NCBI RefSeq assembly: GCF_000195335.1
Contig: NC_015387.1
Location: 1,794,001-1,858,000 of the forward strand
Direction: 5' to 3'
DNA from: Marinithermus hydrothermalis DSM 14884
GTDB taxonomy: Bacteria > Deinococcota > Deinococci > Deinococcales > Marinithermaceae
DNA: 64,000 bases
Positions 46,820 to 54,667 of this stretch are shown here, in pieces. A model generated the notes under the pieces. It was not told the origin of the DNA and made no database searches. It was given only the letters and a program-made list of their open reading frames with translations. Position numbers and translations under genes: made by a program. The first letter of the stretch is position 1. Every line of letters begins with the position of its first letter.

Positions 46820-47238
46820 GCGGTCTCGGGGCGGTAGACGGCGCGGCCCTCGAGGTAGGCGAGGTCTTCCTCGAGCTGGTGGAGGGTGTACTCGAGGACG
46901 GGCCGCCAGTTGGGGGGGTAGTAGTTGAGGAGGCCTTGGATGCAGGGGATGAGTTCGTTTTTGAGGTAGGCGTGTTGTTGGGCGCGGCGGCGGGGGCCGC
47001 CTTTTTCGGTGAGGCGCGCCATGTGTTGGAAGCGTCGGGGGAGGCAGACGCGGGGGGTGCCGCCGGTTTGGGCGCAGGCGAGTTTGGGGAATCCGGGGCA
47101 GCGCGCGTAGGTCTTGGGGTACTGGGGGCCGAGTTCGGGGTGCCCGATGAGGGCGGGCCCCATGGGGCCGGCGTGGAGGGCGGCGAGGCGCAGGTACCGC
47201 CGGCGTCGGATTTGGCGGACCTGGGTTTCGCGTAGCAT
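46816..47238 (-). CDS. Hypothetical protein with conserved-looking cysteines
   Basis: 140 residues, not recognised. N-terminus basic (MLRETQVRQIRRRRYLRLAA), a middle segment with Cys in ARCPGFPKLAC and TPRVCLPRRFQHMARLTEKGG, then a helical end IPCIQGLLNYYPPNWRPVLE and YTLHQLEEDLAYLEGR. Possible metal or cofactor protein, but the spacing fits no motif known to me. The ATG is leaderless: TAAACT (47250-47245) six bases upstream and no ribosome site. Convergent with the Crp/Fnr-type gene, overlapping its stop by 4 bases. Confidence 0.7.
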   Translation of the reverse strand: MLRETQVRQIRRRRYLRLAALHAGPMGPALIGHPELGPQYPKTYARCPGFPKLACAQTGGTPRVCLPRRFQHMARLTEKGGPRRRAQQHAYLKNELIPCIQGLLNYYPPNWRPVLEYTLHQLEEDLAYLEGRAVYRPETA

Positions 47239-47244
47239 GCTTTC

Positions 47245-47250
47245 AGTTTA
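47245..47250 (-). promoter_or_regulatory. Leaderless-type -10 box
   Basis: TAAACT on the minus strand, then 6 nt (GAAAGC) and the ATG at 47238. Confidence 0.6.
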
Positions 47251-47483
47251 ACCGGGAGGGGTGAGGGACAAACGTCACGGTCGGCGCTCGCGTTCGGGGT
47301 CGCGGCGGGGGTGTACGACCGTCTTCTGGGGCTCTCTGGCGGTATCCGGGGGGAGGGGTTGCGGCGGGGCTTTGGGGGCTACGCCTTTTGACGGCATCCT
47401 TCGCCTTTGAGGTGAAGAACCGGGGGTGAGGCATACACGCTACGGGACGGGGCCCGTGGCGTGGTGTTCGGAGTGGCTGGGCG

Positions 47484-47960
47484 TTAGTAGATGTAGTGCG
47501 TGGTGTTGTAGGTGTTGAACTTGCCGAGCGGGGAGAGGACCCACTCTCCGGTGATGCGGGTTTTTCCTCGCGGGTGGTGGCGTCGTAGATCACGGCGAAG
47601 CCGGGGGTGAGGCGGTCGGTCCAGGCGGAGACCCAGACCTCGGTGCCGTCCTTGTTGAACTCGGGTTGGACGAGGCGGGCGCGGACGTCCTGGGCGCCGG
47701 GGACTTCCCGGCAGCGTTCGAGGGTGAGGGTGGTTTTGCGGATGGCGCAGAGCTGGGCGCTTTTTGCGGGGTCGTCGTTCTTGTAGGCGTACTGGATCTC
47801 GTGGTTGATCGCGGTGTAGGCCGGCACGCGCGCTGCCCTCCCGGATCTGGTTGCGGGAGTCCACGGTGAGGTAGACCAGGATCCCGCTCATGACGAGCGC
47901 GCTGATCACTGCCGCGTTCCGCCAGGGCCGGGGCTCGAGCCAGGACGCGCCGCGGCGCCC
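47484..47960 (-). pseudogene. Decayed cytochrome cd1-type (NirS-like) C-terminus behind a membrane-anchor segment
   Basis: Three pieces in different frames. First WLEPRPWRNAAVISALVMSG then ILVYLTVDSRNQIREGSAR, a membrane anchor as in NorC-like cytochromes. Then, one frame on, VPAYTAINHEIQYAYKND and later RLVQPEFNKDGTEVWVSAW and GFAVIYDATTREEK. Then, after another shift near 47565, TRITGEWVLSP and LGKFNTYNTTHYIY, ending at TAA 47486-47484. The last two match the end of the cd1 d1-propeller, whose family closes with a GKFNVYNT-like string. No heme motif or propeller core remains. Two frameshifts plus missing middle mean it is dead. NirS identity and the NorC-like origin of the anchor are inference. 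Confidence 0.6.
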
Positions 47961-48074
47961 GGCCAGGCGGAGAGCAAGGACACGCGTCCCGGCAGGTCCC
48001 GCGCAGAATAGGGTTGACCTGGGTCATGGCCCACCCCGCCGGGCGGGCGTAGGCTCGGGGCGAGGAGGTGCGAG

Positions 48075-48869
48075 GTGGCAACGCAAGCTCCACGGGTACC
48101 GCTCAAGACCGTGCTGCTCCCCGCCGAGCACGGCGGGTGGGGGTTGACCCTCGAGCCGGTGGTGCTCGGGCTCCTCGTGGCCCCGAGCCTGGCAGGCGCG
48201 GGGCTCGGGGTGGCGGCCTTGTTCGCCTTCCTCGCGCGCACCCCGCTCCGGATGGTGCTGGCCGATTACCGGAAGGGCAAGCGTTTTCCCCGCACGCCGC
48301 TCGCCGAGCGGGCGGCGCTCGCGTACCTCGGCCTCGCGCTCGCCGGGCTGAGCGTGGCGGTGGCGGCCGCGGCCGCGCCGTTTTGGGGCCCGCTCCTCCT
48401 GGCGGCGCCGCTCGCTTTGGTGCAGCTCGCGTTCGAGGCCCGGAACCGGGGGCGGCACCTCGTCCCGGAGCTCGCGGGCGCCGCGGCGATGGGCGCGGTC
48501 GCGGCGGCGATCGTGCTCGCGGGGGGCGGCGCGGCGGGGGTCGCGCTGGGCGCGTGGCTGGTCCTCGCGGTGCGCGCCGGCATGGCGATCGGGTTCGCGC
48601 GCGTGCAGGTGCGGCGCGCGCGGGGCCAGGCCGCCCGGAGCACTGGAGCGCTCGCCGCGCAGGGCGCGGGGGTGCTCGCGCTAGGGCTCGCGGCGGCCGT
48701 GGGGCTCGTGCCGTGGCTTTCCGTCGCGGCAGGCGCGGCGCTCGGGGGGTACGCCCTCCTCGCGCTTCGGCGCCCGCCGGTGCCCGCGCGGGTCGTGGGG
48801 TGGACCCAGGTCGCGTTCGGGCTGGTCATGGTGCTGTGCACCGCCGCGGGGTACCGCTTGGGTGCGTGA
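48075..48869 (+). CDS. YwiC-like membrane protein
   Basis: 264 residues, about 8 hydrophobic helices. The N-terminal stretch KTVLLPAEHGGWGLTLEPVVLGLLVAP is the YwiC family hallmark; also RTPLRMVLADYRKGKR and RAGMAIGFARVQVRRARGQ. Function unknown. In Bacillus subtilis ywiC lies in the narK-fnr-narGHJI region, so its presence between a Crp/Fnr-type regulator and nar genes here is notable. GTG 48075 with GGAGG upstream. Ends before a terminator hairpin. Confidence 0.82.
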   Translation: MATQAPRVPLKTVLLPAEHGGWGLTLEPVVLGLLVAPSLAGAGLGVAALFAFLARTPLRMVLADYRKGKRFPRTPLAERAALAYLGLALAGLSVAVAAAAAPFWGPLLLAAPLALVQLAFEARNRGRHLVPELAGAAAMGAVAAAIVLAGGGAAGVALGAWLVLAVRAGMAIGFARVQVRRARGQAARSTGALAAQGAGVLALGLAAAVGLVPWLSVAAGAALGGYALLALRRPPVPARVVGWTQVAFGLVMVLCTAAGYRLGA

Positions 48870-48891
48870 TCCGCGGCGTCTTCCCTCCCCT

Positions 48892-48917
48892 ACGGCCGGG
48901 CCTAAACGCCCGGCCGT
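48892..48917 (+). terminator. Terminator hairpin after ywiC-like gene
   Basis: Perfect 10-bp stem ACGGCCGGGC/GCCCGGCCGT with loop CTAAAC, followed by TTC. The next gene's -10 box starts 6 bp later. Confidence 0.65.
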
Positions 48918-48922
48918 TCAGG

Positions 48923-48928
48923 TAGCAT
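48923..48928 (+). promoter_or_regulatory. Leaderless-type -10 box
   Basis: TAGCAT, then 6 nt (AGGGGT) and ATG 48935. Confidence 0.6.
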
Positions 48929-48934
48929 AGGGGT

Positions 48935-49516
48935 ATGCGGAAGCTTAAACCTAGCGGACTGTTGTGGCAGGGCGAGGCCGGCAAGATCGTACGGAAGCGG
49001 CTCGAGCCCCACGCGCGGATCCCGCCGCACGACCACCGGGGCGCGGAGGTGTTCGTGCTCCTCGCGGAGGGCCGGCTGGTGCTCGAGCAAGGCGGGGCGC
49101 GCCTCGAGCTTGGGGCTGGGGAGGCCGCGCACCTCACGGGGGAGGCGCCGGTCGCGCTTACGGCGGGCCCGGAGGGCGCGGCGTTCTGGGTGGTGCTCGC
49201 GGGCCGGGAGGTGCGGCGGCTGCGCGCGGAGCACCGGGCGTTGCTCGAGCTGGCCCGGAAGCTTCCGGACCCGGAGGTGCTCGTGGCGTTTAAGGACGCG
49301 CTCGCGGCGCACTCGCGGTACGAGGAGGCCACGGTGTTCCGGGGTTTGGACGCGGCCACGCGGGAACTGATGGAGCAGGAGCACGCCTTGATCGATCGGC
49401 TTCTCGAGCGGATCGAGCAGCGGCCGAACCACCCGGAGGCCCGGGCGTGGGTGGAGCAGCTCGTGACCGTGCTGGAGGGGCATTTCCGGGACGAGGAGCG
49501 CGCGGCGTACCCGTAG
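48935..49516 (+). CDS. Cupin-hemerythrin domain fusion protein
   Basis: 193 residues. The first about 90 form a cupin: IPPHDHRGAEVFVLLAEGRL has the HxH..E metal triad (His32, His34, Glu38), then LELGAGEAAHLTG. The second half (about 95-193) is a hemerythrin-type four-helix bundle: LRAEHRALLELARK, AAHSRYEEATVF, MEQEHALIDRLLERIE and LEGHFRDEERAAYP, which supply the His/Glu/Asp di-iron ligands. Hemerythrin-like proteins bind oxygen or NO or repair iron-sulfur clusters (RIC/YtfE), fitting a nitrate-respiration region. Probably cytoplasmic. Leaderless start. Role is inference. Confidence 0.83.
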   Translation: MRKLKPSGLLWQGEAGKIVRKRLEPHARIPPHDHRGAEVFVLLAEGRLVLEQGGARLELGAGEAAHLTGEAPVALTAGPEGAAFWVVLAGREVRRLRAEHRALLELARKLPDPEVLVAFKDALAAHSRYEEATVFRGLDAATRELMEQEHALIDRLLERIEQRPNHPEARAWVEQLVTVLEGHFRDEERAAYP

Positions 49517-49522
49517 GTAGGA

Positions 49523-49555
49523 GTTTTTCGGACACCGCGTCGGCCGTTTTTCGGA
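49523..49555 (+). repeat. Direct repeat GTTTTTCGGA upstream of the response regulator
   Basis: Two exact 10-bp copies, 49523-49532 and 49546-49555, with a period of 23 bp (about two helical turns), 50 bp before ATG 49605. Possible operator for the response regulator itself or another factor. Confidence 0.5.
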
Positions 49556-49604
49556 TGCGGGGGGCCACCCGGCGCGGGCATGCTTTACCTGAAGGGAGGG
49601 ACGT

Positions 49605-50258
49605 ATGACCCGCATCGTGGTGGCCGATAGCTGCACCTTGTTGTGCCAGGGGCTTTCGAGGCTGCTCGAGACCGAGGCGGACCTGCGCGTGACCGGGGCG
49701 TACACGCGCGGTCGGGAGGCGCTGCGCGCCGTGCTCGAGACGCGGCCGGACGTGTTCCTGGTGGATACGCGCTTGGAGGACGTGGACGCGTTCGTGGTGG
49801 TGGGGGAGGTGCGCCGGGCGCGTCCTGAGGTGCGGGTGGTGGTGTTCTCCGCGCAACCGGAGGCCCGGGAGGTGCGTCAGGCCTACGAGGCGGGCGCGGC
49901 GGCGTTCGTGGAGAAACGCGCGGACCTCGGCGCGCTCCTCCAGGTGATCCGGCGGGTGCGGCGCGGGGAGCGGCTGTTGGACGCGGCGCGCGCCGCGGCG
50001 ATCGTGCAGGAGCTCGAGGCCGGCCAGCGGGCGGTCTGGGCGCGGCGCGCGGCGCGGCTTGCGGCGCGGGAGTTGGAGATCCTGCAGCTTTTGGCGCAGG
50101 GGTGCTCTAACCAGGAGATCGCGGACGCGCTGGGGCTTTCGGAGAAGACGGTGCGCAACCGGCTTTCGGAGGTCTTCGCGAAACTCGGGGCCCAGAACCG
50201 CACGCAGGCCGCGTTGTTCGCGGTGCGGGCGGGGATCGCGCCGGGCGTGCCGGCGTAA
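49605..50258 (+). CDS. NarL/LuxR-type response regulator
   Basis: 217 residues. Receiver domain (about 1-120): IVVADSCTLL (one of the two usual acidic pocket residues retained), phosphorylation Asp in VFLVDTRLEDVD (about 54), Ser in VVFSAQP and Lys in AAFVEKRADL. GerE/LuxR HTH (about 145-210): LAARELEILQLLAQGCSNQEIADALGLSEKTVRNRLSEVF. GGGAGGGA precedes the ATG. No histidine kinase gene adjoins it. A role in nitrate or nitrite response is suggested by place only. A 10-bp direct repeat lies upstream. Confidence 0.92.
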   Translation: MTRIVVADSCTLLCQGLSRLLETEADLRVTGAYTRGREALRAVLETRPDVFLVDTRLEDVDAFVVVGEVRRARPEVRVVVFSAQPEAREVRQAYEAGAAAFVEKRADLGALLQVIRRVRRGERLLDAARAAAIVQELEAGQRAVWARRAARLAARELEILQLLAQGCSNQEIADALGLSEKTVRNRLSEVFAKLGAQNRTQAALFAVRAGIAPGVPA

Positions 50259-50287
50259 TACCGGGCCGCGGGGGCGGCCCAGTGCGT

Positions 50288-50593
50288 TTACGGGAGTTCG
50301 TCCTCCACCCAGCTCAACGCGCGGACCGCCGCGGGGAGGCCCAGCGTGGTCACGGCGAGGAGGGCCGCGTGGCGGAGCTCGTCCGGGGTGAGGCCGGCCT
50401 CGAGGGCCTTGCGGGTGTGGCTGTGCACCGCGCCTTCGAGGCCCGCGCCGATCGCGAGGGCGAGTTTGACGAGGCGGCGCTCGCGTTCGGGGAGGGGGCC
50501 GGCCTGGTGGGCGGCGTCCCCGAGGGCGTCGTACGCCGCGGCGAGGTCGGGGTAGCGCGCGCGCAGGTTCTGGTACGCTTCCGGGAAGGACAT
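50288..50593 (-). CDS. Carboxymuconolactone decarboxylase (AhpD-like) family protein
   Basis: 101 residues, the standard small CMD fold: RERRLVKLALAIGAGLEGAV, HSHTRKALEAGLTPDELRHA and LGLPAAVRALSWVEDEL. The CxxC redox pair of AhpD peroxidase partners is absent (AVHSH stands at that place), so thiol peroxidase activity is unlikely. AAGGAGG precedes the ATG. It lies 26 bp downstream of narK on the same strand and may be the last gene of the nar operon. Confidence 0.85.
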   Translation of the reverse strand: MSFPEAYQNLRARYPDLAAAYDALGDAAHQAGPLPERERRLVKLALAIGAGLEGAVHSHTRKALEAGLTPDELRHAALLAVTTLGLPAAVRALSWVEDELP

Positions 50594-50618
50594 ACGGCCT
50601 CCTTTCCAGGTGGGGGTG

Positions 50619-51929
50619 CTAGCGGGTGGGGGCGGGGTGCGTCTGGGCGGTGCGCTTTAGGAGATAGACCAGAGCCAGCGAGATCAGAGAGAGGACGACG
50701 AAGACCAGGAAGCCCTGGGCGTACCCCGCCGTTCCGGAGAGACCCACGAAGTAGGCCATCACCGGGGGGATGGCGAACCCCCCGAACGCGCCTAGCCCGC
50801 CGACCCATCCCGAGGCGCCGCCCACCGCTTGTGGGACTTCTTTCGGGACCAGTTTAAAGACCGCCGCATTGTTAATGCCCATCCCGATGGCCATGAGGAC
50901 CTCTCCCAAAACGGCGGGTGCGGGGCTTTGTGCTCCCATCATAAACCCACTCCCCACGAGGAGGGTAGCCAGGGAGAGCGCCGCCGTGTTCTCCCCGCCG
51001 ATCCGGTCCGCCAGGCTCCCCCCGAACACGCGGATCGCCGAAGCTAGGATGGAGTACAGGGCCGTGAGTCCACCCGCGGTGACGAGGGGCATCTCCATGT
51101 AGTTTTGCCAGTAGGTGGGAAGCCAAGCCGTGAGGGCGAGGAATCCCCCGAAGGTGGTGAAGTACAAGGCCACCAGCACCCAGGTCTTCCAGACCCGCGC
51201 GGCGATCACGAGCGTCTCCCGGATGCTCCCGGCGGGGAACAGCTCCTGTCCGAGCGCGCGCGCCTGCGCCTGGGCCTCGGCGGGGGTTACGCCGCGGTCC
51301 CGAAGCTGGAAGTACGGGGCGTTTTGCGCCCACAGGTAGTACAGCAGGGTCCCCACCACCAGGAAAGCCAGCCACGCCAGGTAGGCGACCGCAAGGCCCC
51401 ACGCGCTGAGCGCGACCGGGAGCAGGAAGGAGAAGAGGCCGGGCGCCAGGTTGCCCACGCCGGCGTACGTCCCGAGCGCGAACCCCTGGCGGGATTGCGG
51501 GAACCAGTAGGCCACTTGGCTGATCCCCACCGAGAAGGTGGCGATGCCCGCTCCGGAAAGCACCCCCAGGAGGAGCAGGAGGGGGTACATGCCGCGGCTG
51601 AGGTGCTCGGGGTAGTAGGCGTTCACGAGGTACGCCAACCCGGCCATCCCTACGACCGAAAGCCCGAGGAGGACCAGGAAGGGCTTGCGCCCCCCGGTGG
51701 TGTCCACCCACGCGGAGAAGGGAATGCGCAGGAGAGAGCCGGAGAGTGAAGGGATCGCCACCAAGAGCCCCACCTGCGCCGGAGAGAGGTTCATCAGGTC
51801 GCTGAACTGCTTGGCCGTAGGACCGAAGAGCGCCACCGCAGCGAACCCCACGAAGAACCCGAGGGTCGCGGACCAAAGGCCAAGGGTAGGCGTTCCACGC
51901 ACCGACGGCTTGACTCCCACAGGATTCAT
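50619..51929 (-). CDS. narK: NarK-type nitrate/nitrite transporter (MFS)
   Basis: 436 residues, 12 helices. Nitrate porter signatures GTYAGVGNLAPGLFSFL (helix 5) and GGASGWVGGLGAFGGFAIPP (helix 11), with conserved Arg in SGSLLRIPFSAWVD and SAIRVFGGSLADRIGG. It imports nitrate and/or exports nitrite for NarG. ATG 51929 has GGAGG 7 nt upstream. It follows narI by 12 bp. Confidence 0.93.
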   Translation of the reverse strand: MNPVGVKPSVRGTPTLGLWSATLGFFVGFAAVALFGPTAKQFSDLMNLSPAQVGLLVAIPSLSGSLLRIPFSAWVDTTGGRKPFLVLLGLSVVGMAGLAYLVNAYYPEHLSRGMYPLLLLLGVLSGAGIATFSVGISQVAYWFPQSRQGFALGTYAGVGNLAPGLFSFLLPVALSAWGLAVAYLAWLAFLVVGTLLYYLWAQNAPYFQLRDRGVTPAEAQAQARALGQELFPAGSIRETLVIAARVWKTWVLVALYFTTFGGFLALTAWLPTYWQNYMEMPLVTAGGLTALYSILASAIRVFGGSLADRIGGENTAALSLATLLVGSGFMMGAQSPAPAVLGEVLMAIGMGINNAAVFKLVPKEVPQAVGGASGWVGGLGAFGGFAIPPVMAYFVGLSGTAGYAQGFLVFVVLSLISLALVYLLKRTAQTHPAPTR

Positions 51930-51941
51930 CACGTGACCTCC

Positions 51942-52628
51942 TTACACTTGAGGAAACCGAGTGCGGCGCACCCAGATCACCACCTGCCAGGGCCGGATGA
52001 GGTACCCGAGGGGCACGGTGATGATGTGCACCAGCCGGGAGAACGGGAAGACCGCGAGCAGCACGAAGAAGTTAAAGGCGTGCAGCTGCACCACCCACGG
52101 CAGGTCCTGAACGAGTTCCGGCCGGGGCGTGAGCGTGAGGATAGACCACAGGTACGGGGTGAAGACCTCAGGTCCCCAGTACGAGCCGAAGCGGTAAACC
52201 GTCGCGACGGCCACCCCGCTCAACAGCTGCACGAGGAGGAGCACCAACACCACCAGGTCCATCGGCGTGGTCACCGCCCGCACTCGGGGGTGCGTCACCC
52301 GCCGGTACAGGAGGACCAGCACGCCCAGCGTGGCCCACAAGGCGAGGGCCAGGCCGGTCGCCTCGAGCAGGTACAACCGCGCGGGCACCGCGTTCCACCA
52401 CAGGATGCTCCTCGGTACGAGCAGCGCGAGCAGGTGGCCCAGGAGGATCAGGACCACCCCCCAGTGGAAGGGGATCGAGCCCCAGTACAGTTGCTTGCGC
52501 TCCAGAAGCTGCGAGGAAAGCGCGGAGATCGAAAAGGGCCGGTACACGGCGCGGTACACCGTGACCGTGACCGCGAGGACCAGGGCCACGTACGGGAAGA
52601 CCAGGAAGAGCAGGGTGTTCCAGTTCAT
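51942..52628 (-). CDS. narI: Respiratory nitrate reductase gamma subunit NarI
   Basis: 228 residues, five membrane helices. Heme b ligands: His in PFHWGVVLILLGHLL (about 54 and 64) and in LHAFNFFVLLAVFPFSRLVHII (about 184 and 202). It oxidises quinol and passes electrons to NarH. ATG overlaps the narJ stop by 4 bases. Confidence 0.95.
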   Translation of the reverse strand: MNWNTLLFLVFPYVALVLAVTVTVYRAVYRPFSISALSSQLLERKQLYWGSIPFHWGVVLILLGHLLALLVPRSILWWNAVPARLYLLEATGLALALWATLGVLVLLYRRVTHPRVRAVTTPMDLVVLVLLLVQLLSGVAVATVYRFGSYWGPEVFTPYLWSILTLTPRPELVQDLPWVVQLHAFNFFVLLAVFPFSRLVHIITVPLGYLIRPWQVVIWVRRTRFPQV

Positions 52629-53143
52629 CGCTCACCTCCTTGCTTAACCGCCTCCAGCGAGGCCACCGCGTGCCGCACGGCCTCCAGGAGGGGCCGGTAC
52701 GGGTTGGTTGGGTCCAGCGTGGCGAGGGTGCGCTCCATCTGCTGCACGGCGCGCGGCAGGACCTCCACCAGATCCGGCAGGGGGTGCTGCGCCACGGCCA
52801 GGTAGCGCAGCACGGGCACCAGGTGGTCGGGCAGCTCTCCTTCAAGCTCCACGCCTGCCGCTTCCATGGCGCGCTTCAAGGCCGCCATGAACGCGCCGCG
52901 CTGGTAACTCTCACCGTAGATCACGTACCCTACGTACGGCACGACGATCGGGGTGAGGTCGAGCGTGCGGGTGAAGCACTCCTCCCACCCTGCGAGCGAG
53001 AGGGTCTCGATGCGGGCCAGGAAGCGCTCGAGGCCCCGCCGCACCGGGCCTTTGGGGAGCCGGACGGCCGCGCGCGTGAGGGCCTCGAGCCGGCCCGGTG
53101 CGGGGTAGGTCAGGGCGTCCGCCAGGACCTCGAGGGCGTGCAT
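52625..53143 (-). CDS. narJ: Nitrate reductase assembly chaperone NarJ
   Basis: 172 residues, all-helical TorD/NarJ-type. LEVLADALTYPAPGRLEAL at the start and DLTPIVVPYVGYVIYGESYQRGAFM (about 65-90) are typical of NarJ. It assists molybdenum cofactor insertion into NarG. ATG 53143 overlaps the narH stop. Confidence 0.92.
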   Translation of the reverse strand: MHALEVLADALTYPAPGRLEALTRAAVRLPKGPVRRGLERFLARIETLSLAGWEECFTRTLDLTPIVVPYVGYVIYGESYQRGAFMAALKRAMEAAGVELEGELPDHLVPVLRYLAVAQHPLPDLVEVLPRAVQQMERTLATLDPTNPYRPLLEAVRHAVASLEAVKQGGER

Positions 53144-54654
53144 CACTCACCTCGCTTAGGGGGCTGGAGGAAGCCGAGGCCGGTCGTGCCCTTGTGCTCG
53201 AGGGGGTCGTTCCAGGCCTCGATGGCCTGCTCGCGGTGGTAGGGGGGCAGGACGAACCGCTCCTCGAGGGTGGGTTGGGTGGTGAGGCGGTAGATGGCCT
53301 CGACCGCCTCCGGGGAGAGGCCCGCCTCCCGAACGAGCTCGAGGGTTGCGGCGTCCACCGCGCCGTCCACGCTCTCACGGCGCTTGTAGATGCGCACGGC
53401 GAGCATCTTGCGCAGGATGCGGCGGATGCGCTCCGCGTCCCCCGCGGCGAAGAGGTTCGCGAGGTACTCGAGGGGCATGCGGGCCGTGTCGAGGCGGTGG
53501 AAGAGCTCGAAGTCCACGCGCTCGGGGGGCAGGTCGAGCTTGACGAGGCCTTGCTCCACCACGCTCACCACCGGGGAGAGCGGGGGGATGTAGAACATCA
53601 TGGCCATCGTGCGGTACTCGGGGTGCAGGGGCAACGCGAGCCCCCAGGTCTTGAGGAAGTGGTACACGGGGGAGCGCTGCGCGGCCTCGATCCAAGCGTC
53701 GTCGATCCCGTTCGCGCGGGCCGCGGCGATCACCTCGGGGTCGAAGGGGTCCAGGATGGCCTCGAGCTGCGCGTCCACGAGCTCGTCGTCCGGGACGGTC
53801 GCGGCCTCGGGGATGCGGTCCGCGTCGTAGAGGAGCACCCCCATGTACCGGATGCGGCCCACGCAGGAGTGCGCGCACGCGGGGGCCTGGCCGGTCTCGA
53901 GGCGGGGGAAGCAGAGGATGCATTTCTCGCTCTTCCCGGTGGCCCAGTTGTAGTAGACCTTCTTGTAGGGGCAGGCGGCGACGCACATGCGCCAGGCCTT
54001 GCACTTGTTCTCGTTGACCAAAACCACCCCATCCTCGGCGCGCTTGTAGATCGCGCCGGAGGGGCAGGCCGCGACGCACGCGGGGTTCAAGCAGTGGTTG
54101 CAGATGCGGGGCAGGTAGTTCATCACCACCCGCTCGATCTCGTGGAGCTGGGCCTGCACCTCCGCGGGAAGGCCCTTGAGGTTGGGGTCGTTCTTGGCGT
54201 AGAGGTTGGAGCCGGAGAGGTCGTCGTCCCAGTTAGGGCCGGCCTCGATCTGGATGGGCTCCCCGGTGATCATCGAGACGGGCCGGGCGGTGGGCTGGTC
54301 GTCGGATTCCGGCGCGTTGAAGAGGTCCTCGTAACGGAAGGTGAAGGGCTCGTAGTAGTCCTCGAGGCTGGGCAGGGCGGGGTTGTAGAAGAGGTTCGCG
54401 AGGCCTTGGGGGCGCGTGTGCAAGCGCAGCTCGATCGCGCCCGGCTGCGTGCGCTTCCAGCCGCCCCGGTAGTGCTCCTGGTCCTCCCACCCGGTGGGGT
54501 AGCCCATACCCGGGCGGGTCTCGACGTTGTTCCACCACATGTACTCCGCGCCTTTGCGGTCGGTCCACAGGTTCTTGCAGGCGATGCTGCAGGTGTGGCA
54601 CCCGATGCACTTGTCCAGGTGGAACAGCATGCTCATGTGGGCGCGTACGTCCAT
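53143..54654 (-). CDS. narH: Respiratory nitrate reductase beta subunit NarH
   Basis: 503 residues. Four iron-sulfur cluster sets: CIGCHTCSIACKN, CNHCLNPACVAACPSG, CKAWRMCVAACPYKK (with Trp at one position, giving the [3Fe-4S] centre) and CILCFPRLETGQAPACAHSC. It wires NarI to NarG in the cytoplasm. ATG 54654 with AAGGAGGAG upstream is used instead of ATG 54687, which lies inside narG. Confidence 0.96.
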   Translation of the reverse strand: MDVRAHMSMLFHLDKCIGCHTCSIACKNLWTDRKGAEYMWWNNVETRPGMGYPTGWEDQEHYRGGWKRTQPGAIELRLHTRPQGLANLFYNPALPSLEDYYEPFTFRYEDLFNAPESDDQPTARPVSMITGEPIQIEAGPNWDDDLSGSNLYAKNDPNLKGLPAEVQAQLHEIERVVMNYLPRICNHCLNPACVAACPSGAIYKRAEDGVVLVNENKCKAWRMCVAACPYKKVYYNWATGKSEKCILCFPRLETGQAPACAHSCVGRIRYMGVLLYDADRIPEAATVPDDELVDAQLEAILDPFDPEVIAAARANGIDDAWIEAAQRSPVYHFLKTWGLALPLHPEYRTMAMMFYIPPLSPVVSVVEQGLVKLDLPPERVDFELFHRLDTARMPLEYLANLFAAGDAERIRRILRKMLAVRIYKRRESVDGAVDAATLELVREAGLSPEAVEAIYRLTTQPTLEERFVLPPYHREQAIEAWNDPLEHKGTTGLGFLQPPKRGE

Positions 54655-54667
54655 GCCGCTCTCCTCC

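Noticed and set aside
47243-47480. Further coding remnant downstream of the cd1-type pseudogene
   Set aside because: Translations in all frames are Pro/Arg-rich nonsense without a recognisable segment.
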